Source of the DNA: Flavobacteriaceae bacterium
GTDB lineage: Bacteria > Bacteroidota > Bacteroidia > Flavobacteriales > Flavobacteriaceae
NCBI GenBank assembly: GCA_018402385.1
Contig: JAGYJA010000007.1
Coordinates: 721,545 to 785,544 of the forward strand
Reading direction: 5' to 3'
Length of the DNA stretch: 64,000 nt
Position 1 is the first letter of the stretch; each line of letters opens with the position of its first letter. Position numbers and translations under genes: made by a program. Positions 1 to 9,254 of the stretch are shown one piece after another. The notes under the pieces are model-generated. The model saw only the letters and a program-made list of their open reading frames with translations. It ran no database searches and had not been told where the DNA came from.

Positions 1-2083
1 AGACAGTATTAATGTAAGGCGTAAAAAGGTATTGAAGTGTGTCATGAACTATTGTTCCTAAGGTATTTGAAGCAATGGTTTCTTCTATTTCGTCAAGATC
101 TTTTATCTCTAAAATATAGCGATTGTAGAAATCGATGGGGTTTCTAATATAGGTGGCCAAGCCGGAAGGAGAAAAACCATAAGCAGCCAGCTCTTTTAAT
201 TTAGTAATTACTTGAGGTGTTTTACTAATTCTCTTAAGTTCTTTTTGTGGAATGGAAATTTTCGGCGAAAATATATTTTCTGTTATTTGATGATTTTCTA
301 CTTTCTCACTGAGTAATTGTAAAATAAATCTACTTTGTTCTCCCACCTGAATGCCGGAGGTGTTGTTGTTATATAATAAATCTACTGTTGAAGCCCTGTG
401 TAACAAACTATAAAAATGATAAGTATAGACGGCATCTTTTTCTGTGTGAGTGGGTAATTGGTACTCCTTTTTCAAATCATAGGTGATGAATGATTTATTA
501 CTCTTTCCTGCCGGAAGAATTCCCTCATTGGTTGACACTAAAATAACTTTTTCAAAGTCTAATGAGCGTGTTTCCAGCAAACCCATAATTTGCAAGCCTT
601 TGTAGGGCTCCCCCCTAAAATCAAGAGCCGTAATTGAAGTAATTTCTTTGAATAAAGAATAGAGTGATTTGTTGGTTTTAATATGGTCGTACCTCTCGTT
701 TAAGGTTTCTAATTTATTCCACACTTCATAAAGCTTATAGAATGTTTCAATTAAAATGGAATTTGTGGAGGCAACTTCTTTTAAACTCAGAAGTATTTTT
801 TTAGCATTTGCGATGATGTTACTCACCTTTTGATTTGAACTTGAAAAGAGCCATTTTACATACTTTGATTCCTCTGAAGTAGCAGCCTTTTTAAGCATTT
901 CATAAGTTACCTGAGTTAAATTACGCTGCACCAAAATTTGTTCAATCTTATTTGAGCTTTCGGGATATAGTAACTTACCCAGGGGGTGATTAATTAGTTG
1001 TAAAATTTCTTTGTAATAGAAAACAGTTTGATTGCCAATATGAAGTTTGAAAAATATTTCAAAAAAAGAGGCTGCTGGCATTGATTTGAGCGGAAACCCC
1101 ATCGTGATATTAACTGTTTTAATATTTTGAGGTAATGAATTTAAAACAGGCATTAATAGATTTTCATCTGCTAGCACTAAGGCTGTTTGTTCTAATTGTG
1201 TCTCAGGAATTGATTCCAGTATTTTGGAAACACATTTTACTTGTCCAATGTTTCCTGAACACTGAGTAATATTAATACTTTTGGGCTGGGAGTAGTGATT
1301 TGATATATTTTTAAATGGATGTGTTTTATAGTATTTCCAAGAATTTTTAATTTTTCTAAGAAATAGTGAAGCACTATGATAGGGTCTCTCCATAAAATAG
1401 GCATCAGCATTCCAATAGACCTCTGTTGATCCGGTTTCAAGTAATTCTTTGATGATGGTTTCCTCGGCTTTATTTAAGGCATTAAAACCTATAAAAACGT
1501 GGTTTTTGTGTTTTTGAGCATCAATATAGTGCTCCATGTTTTTTGCGGCTTCCCGATATACATAACCTTGATGTGCTTTACCATTTTGATGGTTGTTCTT
1601 TGTGAATTCAAAATAGAGGTCTGAGAGGGTGTTCCAAAAGGAAAGATAATTTTGAATAAGAGGGGTCTGATGTTCATCGACATACCAATGTTCCAAATTC
1701 TTGATATCACTTAAGTAGTTAAAAAACTTTTTTCTATCAATGAGATTGCGATCAATTTCATTAAAGTCATCAAGTAGAACAGCTGCCCAGCTAGTAAAAC
1801 TTTCAAACGATTCTTTTTCTTTGATGGCTGGACTTCTTAAATAAGCATCATAAAACTCAAAGAGCAGTTCAATTGAGGAAGCTATTTTTAAATCTGCTAT
1901 GGTTTCTATAAACGCTTCAATACTAAATATTTGAGGTGAAAATTGTATTGTTTTGTTTTGAGATTGAAGTTCTTTTTTAAGAAAGGTACAGGCACGCCTG
2001 CTTGGTAAAACAAAGATATAAGATTGGAGTTCTTTTTTAGAATTAAGAATTTCTGAAACAATTTCTTCAAGATATGTAATCAT
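1..2083 (-). CDS. AddB-like PD-(D/E)XK nuclease family protein, 3' part outside window
   Basis: The minus-strand frame is open from an ATG at 2083 to the window edge (694 codons), so the C-terminus is missing. The N-terminus reads MITYLEEIVSEILNS and then YIFVLPSRRA, which is the opening of the inactivated helicase-like domain of AddB/RecB-type nucleases in Bacteroidota. Further in there is a GLLETRSLDFEKVI motif (around residue 490) and, near the edge, SPSGLATYIRNP, which begins the nuclease domain. It probably pairs with the UvrD/AddA-like gene at 4905-8063 on the same strand to process double-strand breaks before recombination. The catalytic PD-(D/E)XK residues lie beyond the window. The family assignment rests on recognised motifs; the partner relationship is inference. 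Confidence 0.8.
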   Translation of the reverse strand, partial: MITYLEEIVSEILNSKKELQSYIFVLPSRRACTFLKKELQSQNKTIQFSPQIFSIEAFIETIADLKIASSIELLFEFYDAYLRSPAIKEKESFESFTSWAAVLLDDFNEIDRNLIDRKKFFNYLSDIKNLEHWYVDEHQTPLIQNYLSFWNTLSDLYFEFTKNNHQNGKAHQGYVYREAAKNMEHYIDAQKHKNHVFIGFNALNKAEETIIKELLETGSTEVYWNADAYFMERPYHSASLFLRKIKNSWKYYKTHPFKNISNHYSQPKSINITQCSGNIGQVKCVSKILESIPETQLEQTALVLADENLLMPVLNSLPQNIKTVNITMGFPLKSMPAASFFEIFFKLHIGNQTVFYYKEILQLINHPLGKLLYPESSNKIEQILVQRNLTQVTYEMLKKAATSEESKYVKWLFSSSNQKVSNIIANAKKILLSLKEVASTNSILIETFYKLYEVWNKLETLNERYDHIKTNKSLYSLFKEITSITALDFRGEPYKGLQIMGLLETRSLDFEKVILVSTNEGILPAGKSNKSFITYDLKKEYQLPTHTEKDAVYTYHFYSLLHRASTVDLLYNNNTSGIQVGEQSRFILQLLSEKVENHQITENIFSPKISIPQKELKRISKTPQVITKLKELAAYGFSPSGLATYIRNPIDFYNRYILEIKDLDEIEETIASNTLGTIVHDTLQYLFTPYINTV

Positions 2084-2098
2084 TTCATAAAAATAAGA

Positions 2099-2130
2099 AA
2101 CGCCTCTGAATAATCAGAGGCGTTCTTTAT
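2099..2130. terminator. Bidirectional Rho-independent terminator
   Basis: A perfect 11-base stem (AACGCCTCTGA / TCAGAGGCGTT) with an ATAA loop is followed by a T-rich stretch on the plus strand and preceded by an A-rich one. It lies between the stop of the OmpA-like gene (2153) and the start of the AddB-like gene (2083), both minus strand, so it most likely ends the OmpA-like transcript. Confidence 0.75.
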
Positions 2131-2152
2131 TTATTTAAGATGTGTTTATTTA

Positions 2153-3562
2153 TTATTTATCCAAAGATATTTCAACACGTCTGTTTTGTTGTCTTCCTGC
2201 TGCTGTAGTGTTAGGAGCGATAGGTCTGTCAGGACCGTAACCTTCAGAAGAAAGTCTGCTTCTATCCATTCCAATAGTAGTTAAGTAATCAAGAACAGAA
2301 GCTGCTCTAGCTTTAGAGAGTCTTTGATTAAGAGCTAAACTTCCTGTACTGTCAGTATGACCTTCAATATGGAATTTAGCACTTGGGTATTCTCTCATTA
2401 TATCAACAATGCTTTGAAGTGCAGCAAAAGATTCTTGTCTAATCGTTGACTTACCAATATCAAATAGAATAGTTTTTGAGAACTCATTTAATTGTTTGAT
2501 AACTTCAGTATCAACTTCAGGACAACCTTTGTTAGCTACAGTTCCAGGTAAATCAGGACACTCATCTAAGTGATCTGGAACACCGTCACCATCTTTATCT
2601 GGCCAAGGGCATCCATTATTTTCTTTGGGTCCGGCAACTTCAGGACACTCATCTTGTGGATCAGCTATACCATCACCATCAGTATCAGGACATCCATTAA
2701 ATTGAGCTAAACCAGGTACTGTAGGACAAGCATCATCTTTGTCTGGAATACCATCACCATCAGTATCAGGACATCCATTGAATTCTGGAAGACCAGCTTC
2801 TAAAGGACACTCATCTAAATGGTCTGGAATACCATCACCGTCTGTATCAGGACATCCGTTCAATTCTGGAAGACCTGGAGTATCAGGACATTCGTCATCT
2901 TTGTCTGGAACGCCATCATTATCCCTGTCTTTCAATCCAAACTGGAATAAAACACCTGCTGAATGTTGAAAGTGTTTGATACCATAATCATCTTCAAAAG
3001 AGTGCTTGTAAGTTGATTGAAGGTTAAGTGCAACAGACTCAGAAAACCATAATTTTAAACCTAAGAGTGCATTTGCTGTTCCAAAACCAATATCATCAAC
3101 CCAAGTATAACCACCACCAATACCAATTTGTGGATCAAGCCAAGAACTATTTAGAGCGTTTTTAAGACTGTATTTAACTTCCCCATCAGCTGAAAAGTAA
3201 GTAAATTCTTCTGTATTTCCAATACCAAGATCGCTTACATTTAGGTCTCCCAATTTTTCAATTCTGTTAATAGAACCTGCTGCTGTGAAAACAAATCCAC
3301 TTCCCATATATCTGGAGATAGCTAATCTTGAGACAGAGGGTAACATATTCCAATGGTCATTCACATTGAAAAACTCATCAAAAATTTCTCCTCTTAAGGC
3401 TGCTGGGACTCTGTCATCCTCTTCACCAACTGGAAAAACATCAACCGCATTGACACCCAATTCAATGGCCCAAGGGTTGTTTTCGTCTTGTGCAACTACA
3501 TTACTAATTCCAAAGAATAGAATGGTTGCAACTAAAAATCTGCTAAGATGTTTCATATTCAA
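2153..3562 (-). CDS. OmpA family outer-membrane protein with thrombospondin type 3 repeats
   Basis: A 469-residue secreted outer-membrane protein. Residues 1-25 form a signal peptide ending VVAQ; a second Met at codon 3 (3556) is an equally good start. Residues about 30-210 look like an OmpA-type beta-barrel. About 215-350 hold five acidic thrombospondin type 3 repeats (DxDxDGxPDxxDxCP spacing), which bind calcium in known members. The C-terminal OmpA/MotB domain (about 360-469) carries FDIGKSTI and [10 protein letters not shown] and ends in the NRRVEI motif that contacts peptidoglycan. Its role is probably to tether the outer membrane to the cell wall. It has its own strong promoter (3591-3620) and a terminator, so it is a single-gene unit. 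Confidence 0.9.
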   Translation of the reverse strand: MNMKHLSRFLVATILFFGISNVVAQDENNPWAIELGVNAVDVFPVGEEDDRVPAALRGEIFDEFFNVNDHWNMLPSVSRLAISRYMGSGFVFTAAGSINRIEKLGDLNVSDLGIGNTEEFTYFSADGEVKYSLKNALNSSWLDPQIGIGGGYTWVDDIGFGTANALLGLKLWFSESVALNLQSTYKHSFEDDYGIKHFQHSAGVLFQFGLKDRDNDGVPDKDDECPDTPGLPELNGCPDTDGDGIPDHLDECPLEAGLPEFNGCPDTDGDGIPDKDDACPTVPGLAQFNGCPDTDGDGIADPQDECPEVAGPKENNGCPWPDKDGDGVPDHLDECPDLPGTVANKGCPEVDTEVIKQLNEFSKTILFDIGKSTIRQESFAALQSIVDIMREYPSAKFHIEGHTDSTGSLALNQRLSKARAASVLDYLTTIGMDRSRLSSEGYGPDRPIAPNTTAAGRQQNRRVEISLDK

Positions 3563-3590
3563 TAATTTAAATTTTAAGTGTTAATTGAAG

Positions 3591-3620
3591 CAAAAGTAAG
3601 TTGTTAAAATTTATTAACAA
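3591..3620 (-). promoter_or_regulatory. Bacteroidota-type promoter of the OmpA-like gene
   Basis: Read on the minus strand, TTG (3620-3618), a 19-base spacer and TACTTTTG (3598-3591) match the Bacteroidota housekeeping consensus TTG-N17-23-TAnnTTTG. The start codon lies about 29 bases downstream. Confidence 0.7.
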
Positions 3621-3677
3621 AACCAAATCTACTAAATTTTTTAAATATATAACTATTATTTCTTCAAATTATGTTTG

Positions 3678-4874
3678 TTAAGGTATAATTCCCAATTCCT
3701 TACCTACCTTTGAAAATGAAGTTAACGCGCTGTCTATATGTTCTTTAGTGTGTGCTGCTGAAAGCTGAACCCTAATTCTGGCTTTCCCTTTTGGCACTAC
3801 AGGATAAAAGAAGCCAATTACATAAATACCCTCTTCCAGTAATCTATCAGCCATATTTTGAGAAAGTTGAGCATCATAAAGCATCACTGGCACTATTGCA
3901 GAGTCACCATCTATAATATCAAATCCAGCCTTTTGCATTCCTTTTTTGAAATAAGCAGTATTCTCAGCTAATTTGTCTCTTAAAGAAGTGTCATTTTCCA
4001 AAAGTTCAAATACCTTGATAGAAGCTCCAACAATAGCTGGGGCCAAAGAGTTTGAAAATAAATAAGGCCTGGATCGCTGACGCAGCATCTCGATAATTTC
4101 CTTTTTTCCGGTTGTATATCCTCCCATAGCACCTCCAAGTGCCTTTCCAAGGGTTCCGGTAATAATGTCTATGCGACCCATTACGTCTTTTTCTTCTAAA
4201 GTTCCTCTGCCTGTATCTCCTATGAACCCTGCAGCGTGACACTCATCAATCATTACCATAGCATCATATTTATCTGCTAAATCACAAATTTTATCTAAAG
4301 GTGCTACTAAACCATCCATAGAAAAAACACCATCAGTCACAATAATTTTAAATCGGGCTCCTTTTTTGTTGGCTTCTATGAGTTGATTTTCCAAATCCTG
4401 CATGTTGCTATTTTCATATCGATAACGTGCGGCTTTACAAAGTCTTACGCCATCAATAATTGATGCATGATTTAAAGAATCTGAAATGATAGCGTCTTCA
4501 GGACCCAACAAAGGTTCAAAAACTCCACCATTTGCATCAAAAGCAGCAGCATATAAAATGGTATCTTCGGTTTGATAAAAGGATGCTATTTTTTCTTCGA
4601 GTTTTTTATGTATGTCCTGAGTACCACAAATAAATCGCACAGAAGACATTCCAAAACCGTGAGTATCCATGGTATCTTTTGCTGCCTGTATGACTTCTTT
4701 ATTTGAAGATAATCCCAAATAGTTGTTTGCACAAAAATTGATCACTTCTTGACCTGTTGCTATTTTTATTACTGCATCTTGTGCAGATGTGATAATACGT
4801 TCTTTTTTAAATAGACCGTTGTCTTTAATTTCCTGAAGTTCTGTTTCCAGATGTTTTTTGATGTTTCCGTACAT
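3678..4874 (-). CDS. kbl: Glycine C-acetyltransferase (2-amino-3-ketobutyrate CoA ligase)
   Basis: A 398-residue PLP enzyme of the alpha-oxoamine synthase family. It converts 2-amino-3-ketobutyrate plus CoA to glycine and acetyl-CoA, the second step of threonine breakdown. The PLP lysine is in GTLGKALGG near residue 243; the cofactor-binding DECHAAG and the substrate region [12 protein letters not shown] are also present. The length equals that of E. coli Kbl. The start [13 protein letters not shown] is supported by alignment with the family. No threonine dehydrogenase gene is adjacent. Other alpha-oxoamine synthases (BioF, SPT) are less likely because the N-terminus and [10 protein letters not shown] motif are Kbl-like. 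Confidence 0.92.
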   Translation of the reverse strand: MYGNIKKHLETELQEIKDNGLFKKERIITSAQDAVIKIATGQEVINFCANNYLGLSSNKEVIQAAKDTMDTHGFGMSSVRFICGTQDIHKKLEEKIASFYQTEDTILYAAAFDANGGVFEPLLGPEDAIISDSLNHASIIDGVRLCKAARYRYENSNMQDLENQLIEANKKGARFKIIVTDGVFSMDGLVAPLDKICDLADKYDAMVMIDECHAAGFIGDTGRGTLEEKDVMGRIDIITGTLGKALGGAMGGYTTGKKEIIEMLRQRSRPYLFSNSLAPAIVGASIKVFELLENDTSLRDKLAENTAYFKKGMQKAGFDIIDGDSAIVPVMLYDAQLSQNMADRLLEEGIYVIGFFYPVVPKGKARIRVQLSAAHTKEHIDSALTSFSKVGKELGIIP

Positions 4875-4904
4875 TTTTTTTAATTTTTACAAAGGTATTT
4901 ATTT

Positions 4905-7900
4905 TTATGAAGTTCCATTTACTAGAAGTACCTCAACTTCATCATTAATATAAACAAGTAATTTTTCTTTGATTTCAAACCCCATTTCTGATAAAATATA
5001 TCCATAGTTTTTAATTTGCTCAGCGTGTTTTGAATTCTTAGCGCCTGTTTTATAATCTATGATAGTTACAATGTTATTTGAAATAAAATTGATTCTATCG
5101 GGTCTGAGGCTTTGATTGTCTTTAGTGAAGATTTCTTTTTCATTTTCAGCAACGCTTAGTTCGTTAAAGTATTGAACTAGTTTGGGGTGTGACATTAGGT
5201 TTATAAGAATCTCCCTTAATAAATTTGATTGTTCTTTAGTTATATTTCCTTGATCAATGGCATATTTCAATGTATTTTCAAGATCTGAGACCTGTTTAAT
5301 TTTTGATAACAACTCGTGAATGAGATCTCCCTTTTGAATGGCTTTTTCTTTTTGAGTGTCCCAAAGGGAAGATTTGTTTGTTGCAATTTGTATTGTATTT
5401 CTGTAAGGGATTGTTTCTGCAAATTTATCTAAAGAAATGGTCTCTTTTGTAGAAGTTAACGACTTACTCATTTTAGGTTTGGTGTGGTTCCCAAACTCAT
5501 AAAAGTCTTGAGAATCATCCCAAAGATTAATGTGTTTTAAATAATTGCAAAACAGATGAGTTGTGTTATTTTCTTTGATGCTGTTTTTTTTGTTTGACAC
5601 AATAAAAAGTTGTTCGGCTGCTCGTGTCATGGCAACATATACAATGTTGAGGATATCAAGTTCAGATTTTTTTGTGTGTGCTTCATAAAGCGCATTTCCA
5701 ATTTCACTAAAATTTTTCATTTTCTTGCTTACAGGAACTAACATCTCTGAAAACCCTGAAAATTCACTTTCTTCAAGTGGAAACCAAAGTTTATCTTTCT
5801 TAAAATCGTGTATATCATCATCTGCATAAGGGTAAATCACAACAGGGTACTCAAGGCCCTTGGCTTTATGAATTGTCATAATTGTTACAGCATCAAGATC
5901 ACTTGAAACAGCAACGCTGCTTTTTTTCTTTTTGGTTTCCCAAAAATCAATAAAATCATTTATTGTTGTGCTTTCAGATGCTGAAAATTCAAAGACTAAT
6001 TCTAAAAAAGACTGAACATATGCAACTCGTTTTTGTGAAAGAGTAAAGCTTTGACAAATGGTTTCACAAAGGTCATAAAGCGGAATTATTGTTGGTGTTT
6101 TAAAATCAAAAAAAACTTGATAGGCCCTTAATTCAATTTCAAGTGACGCTTTAGATAAAGGTAAAAGTTCATTAATGAAAATATGCAAAGGCTTTGAAAT
6201 ATTCAAATGTGAGTGTAAAAAATAAAGAAAATTTGATTTTGATTTTTTATCATCAAAATTTTGAATGATTTTTAATACATCTATAATGAATACTATTTCA
6301 GGAGCGCTTTCAAGTAACAATGCCTCTGAAGAAATAATTTCAATTTGTTGGTTTGCTAAAAACTCTGCAAGAACAACCCCTTGTTTGTTTTTTCTAACCA
6401 AGATACAGATATCCTTTTTTAAGTACCCTTTTGATAGTTGGTTGTTGATTATTTCCAAAACTCTTGGTGGGTAAAATTCATCACTTTCTAAATTGTTTCT
6501 GGCTTCTATAAAAGAAAGGGAAACGAAACCGCCCATTTTTGCAGTAATTTTTTGTGCATTTCCAATTGTATATAATTCTTTATGAAGCTCAGACCCAAAA
6601 TAGTTTGAAACAAACGAAAAAAAGGAATTGTTGAATTGAATTATTTCATCATAACTCCTAAAGTTTGTTTCCAAATTTTTAACTTCTTTTGAAGAAGAAG
6701 GAAATGGGTTAAAATGGTCATACAAACTTATGAATTGATCTGGATCTCCTCCTCGCCATCTGTAGATAGACTGTTTGGCATCTCCCACCAGCATAAGACT
6801 TCCTGTTTTGTTTTTTGAATCAGATTGTGAGAGAGCGTTCTCAATCAAAGGTGTTAAGTTTTGCCATTGCATTTGAGAAGTGTCTTGAAACTCATCAATA
6901 AAGAAATGTTTGTATTTTTCACCAAGACGTTCATAAATGAAAGGTGCCGGCTGTTGTTTTATTTCCTTGTTAATGCGCACATTAAATTCTGTAATGGGGA
7001 GTATATTTTTTTCTTCTTGAAGGGTAAGGTATTCTTTTTGAATTGCATTTATCAAGGAGAGTGAATTAACATTTTGAGAAAGTGTTTCTAAAAATTCTAA
7101 TTGATAAATACGTTTTTTCGATTCGTTAAAAATAGTAACAATTTGAAGGCTCAATCGATCCATCGATTCTTTGACCACATCGGTCACTCTTTGTGGATAT
7201 AGCGCTGAATCTCCCAGGGTCTCTTGCCAGTTTGCTCCTGTTAAAACATTGAAACTACTATCTGCTATTTTTTTAAAATAATTTGGCAGATATTTTCCAG
7301 TAAAATCAGATTCATTGAGATTGCTTTTTGCCATTAAATCAAAAAAATCTTCAGCCAATTTAATGAGCTCTATTTTTATTTGTTGTTGTTGTTTTGAAAG
7401 CTGAGTTTTAAGGGTTTTAAAATCGGCTAATGTTTTATTTTTGAGATTTTCTGTGTGAGGCATTTCATTTTCACTATATAGTAGCTTGCCGATTTTTCTT
7501 AGGTCTGAGGAAATATCCCAACTTTTATCTTCAGCTATTTTTTCAAAACTAAAATCAAGAATAATTGGGGTCAAACCTTTATCGATACCCACTTTTAAAA
7601 TGAGTTTATCAATGGCCTCGACCATTAAGGAATCTACATCAAGATGAACTTCAAAATTGGCAGGTAATTTTAAATCGCGTGCAAATGTGCGAATGAGACG
7701 ATGGTTAAATCTATCAATGGTTTCTACATCAAAGGAGCTGTAATTGTGTAAAATATAATTAACGGCACTTGTGGCTCTTTTATGCACCTCAATTGGTTTG
7801 AGTTGTGTTTCTTCGCAAACCATAGAGAACAAGATGGTTTCATTTTCCAAAATAGTATCATCAGAGAATGAAAAGAGGTTTTCCAGTATTCTTTCTTTCA

Positions 7901-8063
7901 TTTCACCCACAGCTTTGTTTGTGAAAGTAATGGCCAGAATATGTTTGAAAAAGTCAGGTTTATTTGAAGAAATTAGTTTACTTAAATATGCCTTTACAAG
8001 AGTAAATGTTTTGCCAGAGCCGGCAGATGCATTATAGATATTGAATGATGCAGGATTGTTCAA
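4905..8063 (-). CDS. UvrD/AddA-like helicase-nuclease
   Basis: A 1052-residue superfamily 1 helicase. Walker A (ASAGSGKT) is at residues 12-19, DEFQDTS (Walker B, motif II) near 392, GDAKQSIYRWRGGD (motif III region) near 431 and TIHKAKGLEYP (motif V) near 731. The C-terminal end keeps a RecB-type nuclease signature (GDLIHELL, RPDRINF, then DYKTG near 1002). This architecture is that of AddA, the motor and nuclease subunit of end-resection complexes. The likely AddB-like partner is at 1-2083, with two unrelated genes between them. The gene stands between kbl (30 bases downstream) and divergent sodA. UvrD-domain membership is certain; the AddA role is inferred. Confidence 0.88.
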   Translation of the reverse strand: MNNPASFNIYNASAGSGKTFTLVKAYLSKLISSNKPDFFKHILAITFTNKAVGEMKERILENLFSFSDDTILENETILFSMVCEETQLKPIEVHKRATSAVNYILHNYSSFDVETIDRFNHRLIRTFARDLKLPANFEVHLDVDSLMVEAIDKLILKVGIDKGLTPIILDFSFEKIAEDKSWDISSDLRKIGKLLYSENEMPHTENLKNKTLADFKTLKTQLSKQQQQIKIELIKLAEDFFDLMAKSNLNESDFTGKYLPNYFKKIADSSFNVLTGANWQETLGDSALYPQRVTDVVKESMDRLSLQIVTIFNESKKRIYQLEFLETLSQNVNSLSLINAIQKEYLTLQEEKNILPITEFNVRINKEIKQQPAPFIYERLGEKYKHFFIDEFQDTSQMQWQNLTPLIENALSQSDSKNKTGSLMLVGDAKQSIYRWRGGDPDQFISLYDHFNPFPSSSKEVKNLETNFRSYDEIIQFNNSFFSFVSNYFGSELHKELYTIGNAQKITAKMGGFVSLSFIEARNNLESDEFYPPRVLEIINNQLSKGYLKKDICILVRKNKQGVVLAEFLANQQIEIISSEALLLESAPEIVFIIDVLKIIQNFDDKKSKSNFLYFLHSHLNISKPLHIFINELLPLSKASLEIELRAYQVFFDFKTPTIIPLYDLCETICQSFTLSQKRVAYVQSFLELVFEFSASESTTINDFIDFWETKKKKSSVAVSSDLDAVTIMTIHKAKGLEYPVVIYPYADDDIHDFKKDKLWFPLEESEFSGFSEMLVPVSKKMKNFSEIGNALYEAHTKKSELDILNIVYVAMTRAAEQLFIVSNKKNSIKENNTTHLFCNYLKHINLWDDSQDFYEFGNHTKPKMSKSLTSTKETISLDKFAETIPYRNTIQIATNKSSLWDTQKEKAIQKGDLIHELLSKIKQVSDLENTLKYAIDQGNITKEQSNLLREILINLMSHPKLVQYFNELSVAENEKEIFTKDNQSLRPDRINFISNNIVTIIDYKTGAKNSKHAEQIKNYGYILSEMGFEIKEKLLVYINDEVEVLLVNGTS

Positions 8064-8179
8064 AATATTTTTTTACTAAGATAAGAACATAAGTACAAAA
8101 TTTTTAAAAGTATCATCTTTTTTAATAGCATCATTAATTCTTTATAGAAACTATAACAGAAAGTTAAATTGATTCTTTG

Positions 8180-8187
8180 TAAATTTG
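8180..8187 (+). promoter_or_regulatory. Probable -7 element upstream of sodA
   Basis: TAAATTTG matches TAnnTTTG and lies 28 bases before the sodA start. No TTG is found at the usual distance upstream, so this is only half a promoter. Confidence 0.4.
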
Positions 8188-8215
8188 AGAATTAGTAACA
8201 TTTAAAACAAAAAAC

Positions 8216-8824
8216 ATGTCATTTGAACTACCAAAACTAAAATATGCATATGACGCACTTGAGCCTCATATTGATGCAAGAACGATGGAAATACATCATA
8301 GCAAACACCATGCTGGTTATACTTCAAAACTAAACGATGCTATTCAAGGCACAGATATGGAAGGGAAAACCATTGAAAATATTCTGATAAATCTGGATAT
8401 GAAAAACAAAGCTGTTAGAAATAACGGTGGGGGGTTCTACAACCACAGACTTTTTTGGAATGTGATGTCACCAAATGGTGGAGGAAAGCCAAAAGGAGAG
8501 CTTGCAAAAGCCATTGACGCCACTTTTGGAAGTTATGAAGCTTTCAAAGATGCATTCTCTAGTGCAGCAGCAACACAGTTTGGTTCTGGCTGGGCTTGGT
8601 TATGTGTTCACGAAGGTGGAAAAGTTGAAGTTTGTGGAACACCTAATCAAGACAATCCATTAATGCCTGATGTGGGCTGTGGTGGAGTACCCATTTTAGG
8701 GATTGATGTTTGGGAACACGCTTATTATTTAAATTATCAAAACCGTAGGCCTGATTATATCAACGCTTTTTTTAATGTGATTGATTGGGAAGAAGTTGGA
8801 GCTCAATATGCTCAGAACAAATAA
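8216..8824 (+). CDS. sodA: Superoxide dismutase, Mn/Fe family
   Basis: A 202-residue cytosolic superoxide dismutase. Metal ligands are visible as His27 in MEIHHSKHH, the His of FYNHRLFW, and the Asp and His of DVWEHAYY. The active-site glutamine appears to be the one in NQDNPLM in the C-terminal half, with Gly at the position where iron enzymes carry Gln before the NHxxFW motif; this is the manganese-type arrangement, although metal use in this phylum is often mixed. There is no signal peptide. It is a single-gene unit with a hairpin terminator just downstream (8848-8880), diverging from the UvrD-like gene. Confidence 0.93.
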   Translation: MSFELPKLKYAYDALEPHIDARTMEIHHSKHHAGYTSKLNDAIQGTDMEGKTIENILINLDMKNKAVRNNGGGFYNHRLFWNVMSPNGGGKPKGELAKAIDATFGSYEAFKDAFSSAAATQFGSGWAWLCVHEGGKVEVCGTPNQDNPLMPDVGCGGVPILGIDVWEHAYYLNYQNRRPDYINAFFNVIDWEEVGAQYAQNK

Positions 8825-8847
8825 GAAGTCAAAACAATGTTTAAAAT

Positions 8848-8920
8848 AAAAAAGGGGAAACAAATGTTTCCCCTTTTTTGCCCCAAATTTACCATAAACT
8901 TAACCTACTTATGCTATGGT
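8848..8920. repeat. Hairpin plus conserved 41-base element, copy 1 (includes sodA terminator)
   Basis: The first part (8849-8878) is a hairpin with stem GGGGAAAC/GTTTCCCC flanked by A and T runs, acting as the sodA terminator. It is followed by 41 bases (8880-8920) that recur at 9094-9134 with only two differences. The 41-mer contains the short inverted pair ACCATA/TATGGT and the core AACTTAACCTACTTA. Confidence 0.7.
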
Positions 8921-9061
8921 GAATCAAATATACTAGACAATAATCTTAAATTACACTTTTTTAGACAAAAGGTAATTATATTCGTTTAAAGTTAAAAATG
9001 GATGAGGTTTTGTAAGTATTTTAATATTTGACATCAGATGCAAACCAAGGGTATTAAAAAT

Positions 9062-9134
9062 AAAAAAAGGTAAACAAGCGTTTACCTTTTTTTGCCCCAA
9101 ATCTACCATGAACTTAACCTACTTATGCTATGGT
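9062..9134. repeat. Hairpin plus conserved 41-base element, copy 2
   Basis: Same arrangement as 8848-8920: a hairpin (stem GGTAAAC/GTTTACC, loop AAGC) between A and T runs, then 41 bases matching copy 1 at 39 positions. The stems differ between copies but both stay paired. On the minus strand this hairpin can terminate the PurF-like transcript. The 430-base gap 8825-9254 holds these two copies and no convincing gene. Confidence 0.7.
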
Positions 9135-9254
9135 ATGTTCAAATATATCTCAAATAATCATATTAAAAACTTACAAAAGTATCTTTTAGATAAAAACCAA
9201 TTATTATCGATTAATGGTATAAATAGATAAGTATTTTGTAAGAATTAAAATAAA

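Noticed and set aside
2739..2969. Ser/Pro-rich open frame on the plus strand
   Set aside because: It is antisense to the DNA coding for the thrombospondin type 3 repeats; the regular codons of the repeats produce the frame.
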